DNA from: Dorea_A sp016295505
GTDB taxonomy: Bacteria; Bacillota; Clostridia; Lachnospirales; Lachnospiraceae
DNA: 64,000 nucleotides
Assembly: GCF_039832105.1 (NCBI RefSeq)
Contig: NZ_JBDOHS010000007.1
Coordinates: 1-64,000 of the forward strand
Direction: 5' to 3'
Notes under the pieces: generated by a model
Told to the model about the DNA's origin: nothing
Database searches by the model: none
The model's input: the letters and a program-made list of their open reading frames with translations, nothing else
Program-made: the position numbers and the translations under genes
Part shown: one piece after another, positions 25,606-34,800 of the stretch
Numbering within the stretch: position 1 is the stretch's first letter
Layout: each line of letters starts with the position of its first letter

Positions 25606-26889
25606 ATGGATACGAAAAATGGATTATTATTTTCTGATGAATATCAGAGAAGTTTAAAAGAACAATTTTGTTATGCGGACGACGATCCGAAATATGGTTC
25701 CCGTCTCTTTTTTGAAAACTCCGGAGGTTCTCTGAGATTAAAAAAAGCAGTAGAAGTAAAAGCTGCCGTAGAAGAATTTCCAGACTGCCCGGAACGTGTA
25801 CGTGGAAGAGGATATGAATTATCACACTACGTAAGTGACGGAACAAAAGAAATCCTGGAGATCGTATTCGGAGCCAAAAGTGGTGCTTTGATCACGGAGT
25901 TATCTGCTTCTCAGACGATGTTCCATGCAGTGGGCACAATTATGGAAGGTGCCGGATGGGGAAAGAACGCAGTTACCTCTTCACTGGAACATCCATCTGC
26001 TCATGATGCCGTAGAATATTACTGTGAAAAGACAGGACGTGAATTCCGTGTCGTTCCTGCCAACAAGACAACCGGTGGAATTGACCCGGATGAAGTCATG
26101 AAATATGTAGACAAGGATACCGTACTGTTAAGTATTATGGCTGCATCAAATATTTCCGGAAATATCATGGATATCAAAGAAATTGCCCGCCGCGCAAAAG
26201 AGATCAATCCAGATATTTATATTGTAAGCGATGCTGTACAGCATGCACCTCATGCTGTTATTGATGTAGAAGACTGGGGCGTAGACGTGGCAAACTTTGC
26301 ACCTTATAAATTCTTCGGTGTACGTGGATGCGGATTCGCATATGTATCTGACCGGGTTGCAGTTATGTCTCACCGCAAACTGACTCACAAACCAGCAAAT
26401 GTATGGGCGCTTGGAACCCCTACACCGGGAAACTTTGCCGCTATGATGGCTGTCATTGATTATGTATGTGAGATTGGAAAGCATTTCAGCGACAGTACAG
26501 ACAGACGTGCTTTATACGTAGAAGGAATGCATCGGATCCACCTTCAGGAACGTGCGCTTCTCTATCGTATGCTGGAAGGAACCAATGAAGTACCGGGACT
26601 TCGTCATATCAAAAATGTAGAAGTATATGTGGATATGGAAGATCTGACATATAAAGACCTGATCGTTGCAATGGGTATTAAAGGCATTGAATATGCAGAG
26701 TGCTCTCAGAAATATTTAGAGCATGGTGTAACTATCTTTGAACGTCTCAAGAGCAGTCCGTATTCTCAGAGAATCGTAGAATCTCTTGGACTTGAAGGCG
26801 CTCTCCGTGTATCTCCTCTCCATTGTCACGGAACAGACGATATTGATCGATTCCTTCGTATCACCAAAGAAATTGCTGAAAGCGTATAA
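25606..26889 (+). CDS. Aminotransferase class V (cysteine desulfurase-like PLP enzyme)
   Basis: Protein of 427 aa, RBS CAAGGAGG. Class V fold: a substrate-side segment FFENSGGSLRLKKAVE, a SSLEHPSAHDAVEYY region, ASNISGNIMDIKEIA, then VSDAVQHAPHAVIDVEDWGVDVANFAPYKFFGVRGCGF, where the Asp contacts the PLP ring and the Lys in PYKFFG binds the cofactor. Members include cysteine desulfurases, selenocysteine lyases and isopenicillin-epimerase-like enzymes. No IscU-type partner lies nearby, so a role in amino acid catabolism linked to the pxp cluster is as likely as sulfur mobilisation. It is divergent from the LysR gene and followed by a terminator. Confidence 0.88.
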   Translation: MDTKNGLLFSDEYQRSLKEQFCYADDDPKYGSRLFFENSGGSLRLKKAVEVKAAVEEFPDCPERVRGRGYELSHYVSDGTKEILEIVFGAKSGALITELSASQTMFHAVGTIMEGAGWGKNAVTSSLEHPSAHDAVEYYCEKTGREFRVVPANKTTGGIDPDEVMKYVDKDTVLLSIMAASNISGNIMDIKEIARRAKEINPDIYIVSDAVQHAPHAVIDVEDWGVDVANFAPYKFFGVRGCGFAYVSDRVAVMSHRKLTHKPANVWALGTPTPGNFAAMMAVIDYVCEIGKHFSDSTDRRALYVEGMHRIHLQERALLYRMLEGTNEVPGLRHIKNVEVYVDMEDLTYKDLIVAMGIKGIEYAECSQKYLEHGVTIFERLKSSPYSQRIVESLGLEGALRVSPLHCHGTDDIDRFLRITKEIAESV

Positions 26890-26939
26890 TCTCAGATTAT
26901 ACTGTCTCCATATTAATTCCTCTCAAAGAAATTCCCCAG

Positions 26940-26970
26940 AAAAAGAATCGGCATAAGCCGATTCTTTTTC
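26940..26970. terminator. Bidirectional terminator
   Basis: Perfect 13-bp arms (26940-26952 and 26957-26969) with an ATAA loop; A-run on one side and T-run on the other. It lies between the convergent aminotransferase and polyferredoxin genes. Confidence 0.9.
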
Positions 26971-26978
26971 TGTTTGAA

Positions 26979-27827
26979 TCATTGACTTTTTATACGACAC
27001 CGAAACTTCAGACTCAGCGCCTGCTTCGGACATGTTTCCGTGCATTTTCCGCAGCGGATGCATTCCGCGGAATCCGGATGTTTTACCGGATCCACATCCA
27101 TTGGACAGTTTGCGCTGCACATCCCGCAGGAAATGCACCGCTCTTTGTCGATTTCCATATGATACAGGCTGATTTTATTCAGCAACCCATAGATTGCCCC
27201 CAGAGGGCACATCACTTTACAGAAAAACCGACAGACCATCAGACACCCGATCAACGTTACAATCAATATGCACATTTTAAATGAAAATAATGTCCCCAGC
27301 ATACTGCGTAATTCCGGATGTGTTCCAAGAAGCGGAATCCCGCCTTCCAGCGTCCCTACCGGACAGATATATTCACAGAAAGCAGGTTCTCCCATCCCCA
27401 CTATATTTGTATTTACAACCGGAAGCACCAGTACAAATACCAGAAGCATCAGGTATTTCACGTAAGTAAATCCCTTCCACAGTTTTTTCTTAGGAAATGG
27501 CATCTTATAGAGCAATTCCTGAATCAGGCCAAACGGGCATACGAATCCACAAACAGCTCTTCCGAATATCACACCGAGCGCCAGCACAAATCCCATTACA
27601 TAAAAGCTGAACCGAAACTGTATCGATCCGCTCACTGCCTGCATCGCACCGATCGGACAGGACAGACGCGCAGCCGGGCAAGAATAACAGTTCATTCCCG
27701 GATTACAGAACTGCTTCCACTCCCCTTTGTATATCCGGCCATTGATAAAATTACCAAGATAAGTGTTTGAATAACCAAACGCTGCAATCTGAATTATTTT
27801 TCTTCTTACTTCCTGACGTATTTTCAT
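26979..27827 (-). CDS. Membrane 4Fe-4S polyferredoxin (NapH/YccM-like)
   Basis: Protein of 282 aa from the ATG at 27827 (RBS AGAGG). It has four to five membrane helices and Cys-rich motifs: CNPGMNCYSCPAARLSCP near the N-terminus, CGFVCPFG, FCEYICPVG and CRFFCKVMCP on loops, then two ferredoxin clusters at the C-terminus, CISCGMCSANCP and CIRCGKCTETCP. Such proteins carry electrons across or along the membrane. It is the last gene of tlpA-CXXC-polyferredoxin, 20 bp after the small CXXC gene. Together they look like a relay moving reductant to an exported thioredoxin-like protein. Confidence 0.9.
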   Translation of the reverse strand: MKIRQEVRRKIIQIAAFGYSNTYLGNFINGRIYKGEWKQFCNPGMNCYSCPAARLSCPIGAMQAVSGSIQFRFSFYVMGFVLALGVIFGRAVCGFVCPFGLIQELLYKMPFPKKKLWKGFTYVKYLMLLVFVLVLPVVNTNIVGMGEPAFCEYICPVGTLEGGIPLLGTHPELRSMLGTLFSFKMCILIVTLIGCLMVCRFFCKVMCPLGAIYGLLNKISLYHMEIDKERCISCGMCSANCPMDVDPVKHPDSAECIRCGKCTETCPKQALSLKFRCRIKSQ

Positions 27828-27847
27828 CCATTTACCTCTAACTGATC

Positions 27848-28003
27848 TTATCCCAATCCGATACATTCCAGGCAGATATTGACTGCTTTATTCAGAACCA
27901 TGGAGACTTCTCCCCGGTATATTCCATATGCAAGCATTCCAAACGCTGCCACCAGAATAAATATCTGCATGACCCGGAAGATCTGTCTCCTGTTTTTATT
28001 CAT
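27848..28003 (-). CDS. Small CXXC-motif membrane protein (CD1871A-like)
   Basis: Protein of 51 aa, a gene short enough to be missed. It begins with basic residues (MNKNRRQIFR), has one hydrophobic helix (about 11-29) and ends with a CLEC motif at 44-47. The start overlaps the tlpA stop by 8 nt (ATGAATGAATAA), and the stop is 20 bp before the polyferredoxin start. I recognise the pattern from small CXXC proteins found between thioredoxin-like and 4Fe-4S genes in Clostridia. A redox-active membrane link between the neighbours is likely, from position and motif only. Confidence 0.8.
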   Translation of the reverse strand: MNKNRRQIFRVMQIFILVAAFGMLAYGIYRGEVSMVLNKAVNICLECIGLG

Positions 28004-28592
28004 TCATATACTCCTCAACAAATGCTTTATATCCATCTACATCAGCTCCAACAATCGGATCTCCGACGATATTGCCTTCCTTATCTACAAAAATTGTTGT
28101 CGGAACGCCGATCAGCTCATAGATGATATCATCAAATTCTCCGGCTGCCACCAGATTCTGATATCCCGCACCGGTCTGCTCTGCAAGCTGACATGCTAAC
28201 GCATATTGATCCGACTCTTCTGACTCCACATCCACAACAATGCCTATGATCTGAACATTGTCCGGCATCTCTTCTGCCCATTCCCCCAGCTCCGGTAATT
28301 CACTGATACATGGGCTGCAATAAGTTGCCCAGAAGTTTACAACCGTCAGATCTGCCTGTGAAAACACATTATTTGCAGCAACATTCCCCTGTAGATCGAT
28401 CGTGGAAAATTCCGGCATTGCTTTCGGGAACCCGGAAGAGGTACTCTCCTTCGTCTCCTCTTCCGTCGAATCTGTCACAGTCTGCACTTCTTTCAATTCC
28501 TCTGTATCATCTGTTTCCTTCGAACTGCAGGCACTAAGTGTCATACACATTGCAGCAATCAATAAACAAAAAGCTACTTTTTTCCTATTCAT
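27996..28592 (-). CDS. TlpA-like thioredoxin lipoprotein
   Basis: Protein of 198 aa from the ATG at 28592 (GGAG upstream at a 12-base spacing). The lipobox is LSAC, with Cys near residue 22, followed by an acidic Thr/Glu linker. The thioredoxin fold from about 55 has the active site WATYCSPC and the cis-Pro region GVPTTIFVD. It should be an exported, membrane-anchored thiol-disulfide reductant. It overlaps the 51-aa CXXC gene and is followed by the polyferredoxin, so the three are one operon. Confidence 0.93.
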   Translation of the reverse strand: MNRKKVAFCLLIAAMCMTLSACSSKETDDTEELKEVQTVTDSTEEETKESTSSGFPKAMPEFSTIDLQGNVAANNVFSQADLTVVNFWATYCSPCISELPELGEWAEEMPDNVQIIGIVVDVESEESDQYALACQLAEQTGAGYQNLVAAGEFDDIIYELIGVPTTIFVDKEGNIVGDPIVGADVDGYKAFVEEYMNE

Positions 28593-28683
28593 TTCAGATA
28601 TTTTCTCCTTAACTTTTCCTATACTCCATCTATAACTTCCTGCGGCATCCAACGTAAGCGGCCTTCTTCATACATGTAGTTAC

Positions 28684-28720
28684 AAAAAGGAGCTGTTACC
28701 AGGTAACAACTCCTTTATAA
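28684..28720 (-). terminator. Rho-independent terminator
   Basis: Minus strand: arms 28702-28716 and 28686-28700 pair over about 15 bp and are followed by a T run. The only coding sequence directly upstream is a short orphan gene tail at 28732-28788. Confidence 0.75.
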
Positions 28721-28731
28721 CACAGCCGGAT

Positions 28732-28788
28732 TTATTTTGCAATTCCTTCGTTATATGCATCAAATACTGCTGCGAGAGTATCAAGTCC
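28732..28788 (-). pseudogene. Possible 3' remnant of a deleted gene
   Basis: Minus strand: about 18 codons reading GLDTLAAVFDAYNEGIAK before a stop at 28732-28734, followed by a good terminator. Codon use looks like a real C-terminus. Upstream it runs into the hairpin AAGTCCCGA/TCGGGACTT (28783-28804), and no start is possible. It may be what is left of a gene after deletion. The parent gene is not recognised. Confidence 0.3.
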
Positions 28789-28843
28789 CGATCATTCGGG
28801 ACTTTTCTTTTCCACAGAAACATTTTTATCCATGGGCATTCGT

Positions 28844-29644
28844 TTATATTTCAAATATTTCCAGATCATCCGGCACATACAGATTGCCATGATAGTATCG
28901 TTTTCCTTCCTCCGTGTATAACCGTTTACGTTCTGCCAGATGGGTTTCCTCTGTATGATACAGAAGGAGATTCGTAACTTTCAGTTCTTCCGCCAGCTGA
29001 CATGCTTCCTTTACCGTACTGTGATGCTTCTCATAAGGCTTGAACTTATCTGCTTCATCAAACAGACAGAATGCCTCATGAAGCAGCCAGTCGCTGTCTT
29101 TTACATATTCGTAATTCACCTCATTATACGGCTCATCACCCACGCAGGTAAACTTTCTTCCATCCAAAAGCTGCATGGTAAATCCGAACTGCTTTGCCTT
29201 TGTAGATGCGATATCAAAAAATGTCACCGGACACCCTAGGACCATGCGGCAATCTCCGCTTTTCACCACATCAAATCGAATCCTCTCGCCCATATGCCTG
29301 CACACCTTCTGCTGAATCGTCATATTGGCAATCGCCTGAATCTTCTCCGCAAGCTGCTCGTGACAATAAATACGCAGCTCCCCTTCGTATTTTCCCTGGT
29401 TCATCCGCTGTCCGATCATTCGGATCAGCCAGATAACCCCCAGCACATGATCCACATGTTCATGGGTCACAAAAATATCATGAATATCCTTCAGATCAAT
29501 ACCTGTATCCTTTAAAACCTTCAGGATCCGGTTGCCGCCGCCTGCATCAACAAGGAAATGCTGATTTCCTTCCGAGATTGCAAAACATGTATTATAACAC
29601 TCCGAAACCGCTGCGTTACCCGTACCCAATATTGTCAACTTCAT
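28844..29644 (-). CDS. MBL-fold metallohydrolase (RNase Z-like)
   Basis: Protein of 266 aa. It starts LTILGTGNA, as RNase Z and related enzymes do, and has the metal motif THEHVDH at residues 60-66 with His61, His63, Asp65 and His66. Further ligands are likely in SDWLLHEAF (Asp) and the C-terminal LLLYHTEE (His). It is a cytoplasmic hydrolase of the RNase Z/phosphodiesterase superfamily. It lacks the RNase Z exosite arm, so tRNA processing is not established. It lies 34 bp after the molybdopterin enzyme gene on the same strand. Confidence 0.85.
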   Translation of the reverse strand: MKLTILGTGNAAVSECYNTCFAISEGNQHFLVDAGGGNRILKVLKDTGIDLKDIHDIFVTHEHVDHVLGVIWLIRMIGQRMNQGKYEGELRIYCHEQLAEKIQAIANMTIQQKVCRHMGERIRFDVVKSGDCRMVLGCPVTFFDIASTKAKQFGFTMQLLDGRKFTCVGDEPYNEVNYEYVKDSDWLLHEAFCLFDEADKFKPYEKHHSTVKEACQLAEELKVTNLLLYHTEETHLAERKRLYTEEGKRYYHGNLYVPDDLEIFEI

Positions 29645-29678
29645 AATCTTGCCTCCATACTCTATCGTAATTACTCAC

Positions 29679-31775
29679 TTAATTATCTAAGCCTTTTTCC
29701 ACCCTGCATGGTACTGACTTGCTCAGCACAAATCCGGAGATCGGATCGGCATATTTCAGACTGCAGAGATCATTTACATTTCCTTCCTTCCATGGCTCGG
29801 TCATATACGAACTTCCGCCGCCATGTGGGATGTGAATTGCATGTCGTGCCATCCCACAGATTCTTGCCTTGTATGTTCCACTTCCAAACGGGGTACTGAC
29901 TCTTACCATCTCCCCTTCTGAGATTCCAAGCTCTTTTGCATCTTCTGGATTCAGATCTGCCAGTGGATAAGGCTCGATTGCTGCTATCTCAGGAATATTT
30001 GCTCCGAATACTCCCATCCGGTGATTGCTTCTTGCGCCGGAGGTCATGGTAAACGGATATTCCGGCTGATTCATTTCTTCGATTGAACGGATATCCCTGT
30101 ATTCCGGATATGGTGTATATCCATTTTCTGCAAGATAGGTGGAACAGATCTCCAGTTTTCCGGATGGTGTCGGGAATCCCGGCTTTCCATCCGCTCTGAG
30201 TTCACCGGTTTTATACTTATAATAATGTTTTTCCACTTTTCCTGCATTCGTACGAAAATCACCTGCACACGGTGCCGTTCCCTGCACAAGCCAGGTGCGA
30301 AGCTCTTCTTCATTCTGGGGATATCCTTCTGCAATCCCCAGTTTTTTCGCTATCCCGGCAATGATCAAAACGTCATTTTTTGCCTCCCCTACCGGATGAA
30401 TTACCGGTTCCTGTATCCGCACTCCTTCCGGTCCCGGCACTGCTTTCGGGCATTCGAAGAGGGTACATGCCGGAAAGACCACATCTGCATAACGGGCATC
30501 TTCTGTCAGATAACGGTCTATGACAATCATACATTTCATCTTCTGATAGGCCGCGCGCCATACTTTGCTGTCCGGAAATGATAAGGCCGGAGAACCGCCA
30601 ATCACAAGCAGCCCGCGCACCGGATATGGACGGTCGTTCAGCACCGCTTCCGGAACACAGGAAAATTGTCCATTTCCGGCAAATTTATAAAAAATCGGAT
30701 ATTCCCTGGCACCAATCGGCATCTCTTCTTCCTCCGGCATATCCTTTAACGGAACCGTCGGCATATTCCTTGCATTCAGGTAGATGCTTCCCGGTGCATC
30801 CAGTTTACCGGTGATTGCCCATAACACATAGATTGCGCGGTTGTTCTGAATTGCGCTCAACTGATATTCAAGCCCGGTATAGGCCACCAAGGAAATCCGC
30901 GTTGTGGAACAGAATATGTCCGCTAATTTCCGAATGTCTTCTTCGGAAATACCGCACCATGCAGACAGCTGCTCCATTTCCAGCGTATCCAGATATGCAC
31001 AGAATTCGTCAAATCCTTTCGTATATGTTTCAACAAACTCATGATCGTATTGATTACTTTTAATTATATGCTTTAACATTGCAAGCGCCAGTGCTCCGTC
31101 CGCTCCCGGCGTCACCGGAAGCCACCAGTCCGCGATCTCTCCAAGCCCGGTCTGTCTTGGGTCTATCACGATCAGCTTTGCACCACGCTTTTTTGCCTCT
31201 TTGATCCGTTTCAGCATCATCTGCGGCCCATCATCCGTCGTAGAGTTTTTTCCCCAGGAAATGATATAATCACTCTCCTCCACTTCCTGGATCATCTGCC
31301 TCGTTCCTATCCCAAGCGTCGTAATCGGAGTGATCGTGCTGGATGCCGTATTGCAGATGGATCCACAGTTCATGTCATTCGGAGATCCTAGCCTCTTCAG
31401 AAATGATTTCTGATTTTTTGTGCTGACACTCATACGCGTTACCGGTGTTCCCAGAACCCCTCTTCCATAATACGAAGCAAGCGATCTGCCACCATACTCA
31501 TTTGCTGTCTCCCGCAGCAAATGTGCCGCATGCTCAAATGCTTCCTCCCAGGACACTTCACGGAACTTACCTTCCCCGCGCTCCCCGGTACGGATCATCG
31601 GTCTCGCAATTCTTTCTTTTCCATATAACAATTTCGGCGCCAGCGCTCCCCGAACGCATAACCTTCCCACCGGAGATTCACGATCCGGCTCAATCTTCAC
31701 AAGCTTTCCATCCTCGATTGTCATGAGCACCTGACAGCCACCCTGACACATACCACAAGTTCCCTTAGTTATCAC
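29679..31775 (-). CDS. Molybdopterin oxidoreductase (DMSO reductase superfamily)
   Basis: Protein of 698 aa from a GTG start at 31775 (RBS AAGGAGGG, 6 bases). An N-terminal 4Fe-4S motif (C7, C10, C14 in CGMCQGGC, and Cys41 in RLCVRG) precedes the bis-MGD domains; GKNSTTDDGP and VIDPRQTGLGEIADWWLPVTPGADGALALAM are typical. The C-terminal cofactor domain starts near residue 575 (FTMTSGARSNHRMG). A Cys in the MNCGSICNTAS segment could be the metal ligand, unverified. There is no Tat signal, so it is likely cytoplasmic. No FeS or NrfD partner subunit is adjacent, so its electron partner is unknown. It begins 31 bp after jetC, exactly where jetD would be expected. Confidence 0.88.
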   Translation of the reverse strand: MITKGTCGMCQGGCQVLMTIEDGKLVKIEPDRESPVGRLCVRGALAPKLLYGKERIARPMIRTGERGEGKFREVSWEEAFEHAAHLLRETANEYGGRSLASYYGRGVLGTPVTRMSVSTKNQKSFLKRLGSPNDMNCGSICNTASSTITPITTLGIGTRQMIQEVEESDYIISWGKNSTTDDGPQMMLKRIKEAKKRGAKLIVIDPRQTGLGEIADWWLPVTPGADGALALAMLKHIIKSNQYDHEFVETYTKGFDEFCAYLDTLEMEQLSAWCGISEEDIRKLADIFCSTTRISLVAYTGLEYQLSAIQNNRAIYVLWAITGKLDAPGSIYLNARNMPTVPLKDMPEEEEMPIGAREYPIFYKFAGNGQFSCVPEAVLNDRPYPVRGLLVIGGSPALSFPDSKVWRAAYQKMKCMIVIDRYLTEDARYADVVFPACTLFECPKAVPGPEGVRIQEPVIHPVGEAKNDVLIIAGIAKKLGIAEGYPQNEEELRTWLVQGTAPCAGDFRTNAGKVEKHYYKYKTGELRADGKPGFPTPSGKLEICSTYLAENGYTPYPEYRDIRSIEEMNQPEYPFTMTSGARSNHRMGVFGANIPEIAAIEPYPLADLNPEDAKELGISEGEMVRVSTPFGSGTYKARICGMARHAIHIPHGGGSSYMTEPWKEGNVNDLCSLKYADPISGFVLSKSVPCRVEKGLDN

Positions 31776-31806
31776 AAATATCCCTCCTTATCCATAAAAA
31801 AACTGT

Positions 31807-34800
31807 CTATAAAAGCTCCGATTCACCTGCATTGTCCAGTTCTCCAAATTCCTGTTTCTCAAATTCCTGAATAGATATATGCTTTTTATTCGGATTGGCA
31901 TATACAAATGTCTTGTCTACATTTTCCAGATAGTTCTGTATCTTATCATTGGTCGCACTGATGATCGCCTGGAATCCAAGTCCCCGGATCAAAGAGATGC
32001 AGCTTGCCACCTTTTCCGCATCCATCTTGGAGAATGCCTCGTCCAGAACCACCAGCCTCAGTGTCGGCATCCGCCGCATCTTCGGAGACTGACTGATCCG
32101 GTAGATCTGTGCAAAGCTAGCCAGCAGTGCTACGTATAACGGATTCTGTCCCTCTCCTCCGGAATTCTTCTTGATCATCCGGCTTAAGCCTATGGTCATG
32201 TCTTTTTCCCCATGCACGATCTGCTGCATATCAAAGGACAGGTAAGTCCGGTAATCCGCATATTTGTCCATGTTCTTTTTCGCCTCGTCCAATTCTTCCT
32301 TGGTCGCATGCTCCGGTGGGATAAAGATGTTGATCAGTTCATTCATCATCTCACCGTACTGATTCTCATGCTCCATCGTAAAGAGATCCATCTGATTCTC
32401 CATCGTATCTTCCAGCATCGACGGCTGAATCTGCAGTGCATCATCCATGAACATTTTGTAATATTTTCCGTCTACACCTTTATTTTTTGTGATCACAAAC
32501 TGATACTTGTCTTTTCCGAAGTCCAGCCGGCTGATGATGCGGTTCAGTTCATCCCGCCTCTGATATGCTTCCAGGATCGCACTGCGGATCTTAAAGATAA
32601 AGTCGTCCTTAAAATGTTCCACTGCCTGCCGCGCCTGCTCTTTTGCGGACTCCCGGTAAGCCTCAAGATTATCGCACTGCAGTTCGTCTAACAGCTGATC
32701 GTAGGCTGTATTCTCTCTGGAGGAAGCAGAGAAGATCCGGTTCGGATAACTGCGTATATATCCGCTGCGTTCTTCTACCAGCTTCTGATACGCGGTCTCC
32801 TCCTCCTCTCTCAGCCTATAACTTTCTGCTATTTTCTGTCGCTTCAGATAATCATAATTCACAGACTTTCTTCCGGAGAGATAATCCTGAAATTCCATCT
32901 CATAATCCGATGGGCGCTCTCCGTCTTCGCAGAACATCCGGCTATTGACCTTCTGTCTGCCCTCTTTCAGCGCTGTCTCTGCCACAAGAAGCTCTTCCTG
33001 AAGCTTTTCAATCTCTTTTTTATTCTCCCAGATTGTCTCCTGTATCCTGCCAAGCTGCTCTTTTCTGGAATCCTGTGCATGCTGCACCTCAAGCTTTCTG
33101 CCCTCCCATGCATCGACCGTCTCTTCTTTCAGCTTCTGCATCTGTTCGGCCATCTGTGCTTTTTTCCGCTCTTTTCCCGAGATAGCCTTCATGTCCGCCA
33201 GCCAGCGCATGTAGTCTTCCGTCGGCTGATTCAGCATCTCAAGCTGCATAGTCTTTCGGATCTCTTCCAGGGTCTCCTGGAGCGGAAGGCGTTCTTCCTG
33301 AAGCTTCTCACAACGTTCTTCCAGCTTGCGAATCCGCTGACGCATACTCGTCTCTCCGATATAGGCCCTTCTGGTATAATGCTCCGGATTGATATGCTGG
33401 AGGCGATAACTGTGATACAGCATGCAGTCTGGTGTGACACCGATTCTGCAGTCCCGAAGTTCCTCCACACTCTCGCATTTTTTTACATTTCCCAGGAAGA
33501 AATCAATATAAGCCCGCACATACGGCTCTTTTGCCGTTACTTCCTCCGCAAGCGACCCTGCCTGGGCGGTATGCGGCTCCTTCATAAGCTTTTCCGTGTC
33601 CAGCACCGCTGCACGCGAATACTTCTTTCTGTCCATACCGCGATAGATGTCCAGCGCTTCCTTTGCGTAAGCCGGATCCACGATCAAAAGCAGCTTGTTG
33701 CTTCCCATGTATCCCTCAACCGCATTGTGCCAGCGTTCATCCCGGATATCCAGAAGGTCTGCAAGGATCTGGACGTTCACAAACTTTCCGCATCTTTCAT
33801 GCAGTCGGTTGCGAAGTTCATATCTTGCCTCTTCCAGTTCCCGCGGATATGCCTTCTTTCCCTGCCTTAACGCCTTCAATTCCTCTCTGGCTTCTTTTTC
33901 TTCTTTTTTAATCCGACGAAGATCTGCATCCGTCTCCTGTCTCTGTTCTTCCAGTTCTTCCTGTATATCCCCAAGACCTTCCGACAGACGCTGCAGTTCT
34001 TCTTCGGATATCTTCCCTTCTGCAAATTTCTCAATATCCCAGAGAACCTGATTCGGAGTAATGTCCTGAAGTGTCCATTCCTTCAGGCGCTTTGCCGTCT
34101 GCATCCAGCGTACTTTTCCTGCATTCAGGCGTTCCAGAACCTCATTTAATGCAGTAAGATCTGCCTCCATGCGGGAATAGCCGCTGTCTGCGATCCGAAG
34201 AATGATCTCTTCATATTCTTTCTGCAGTTCTTTCTGCTCCTGTTCCAGTACATTCTGCTGCCCCTCCAGTTCTTTGATGGCTTCCCGGCGGACCTGAATC
34301 TTATCACGACATTCCCGACTCTTTCCCTCCTGCTGCATCATCTCCAGACGGTCGATCTGGTATGTACACATCTGTGCTTCCTCATGCTTTTCCTCATAGG
34401 CCTGATACACTTCCTGAATCTGCCGGAGTCTTCGGATCTCCTCCAGTGTCTCCTCGATCTTGCCGCGCATCCGCCCATACTGCATCACACTTTCCTGCAG
34501 GTCTTCAATATGAATATCCTGTTCCATACAGATATATTCTTTTACAAATTCCTCCAGCTTGATATTCATTCGAAATGATATCGCACGTTTGAACAGCTTC
34601 GGAAATTTCTCCATATCCAGTCCGCCCAGGTAAATGTCGTATAATTGTCTGCGGAACCGTTCATTGCTTGGTCCGCAGTAGTACTGTTCCGGAGAAAATG
34701 TCCGCTGAAGATATTCCCGCAGTTCCATCGTCGTAAGACACCTTGACTGTGTCCGGTACTGATTCTCAAGAAGCCCTCCTGTATGCCAGAAGAACAGTCT

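Noticed and set aside
28783..28810. Plus-strand terminator AAGTCCCGA/TCGGGACTT with T-rich tail
   Set aside because: No plus-strand gene lies upstream, so its role is uncertain and it is listed only as part of the debris.
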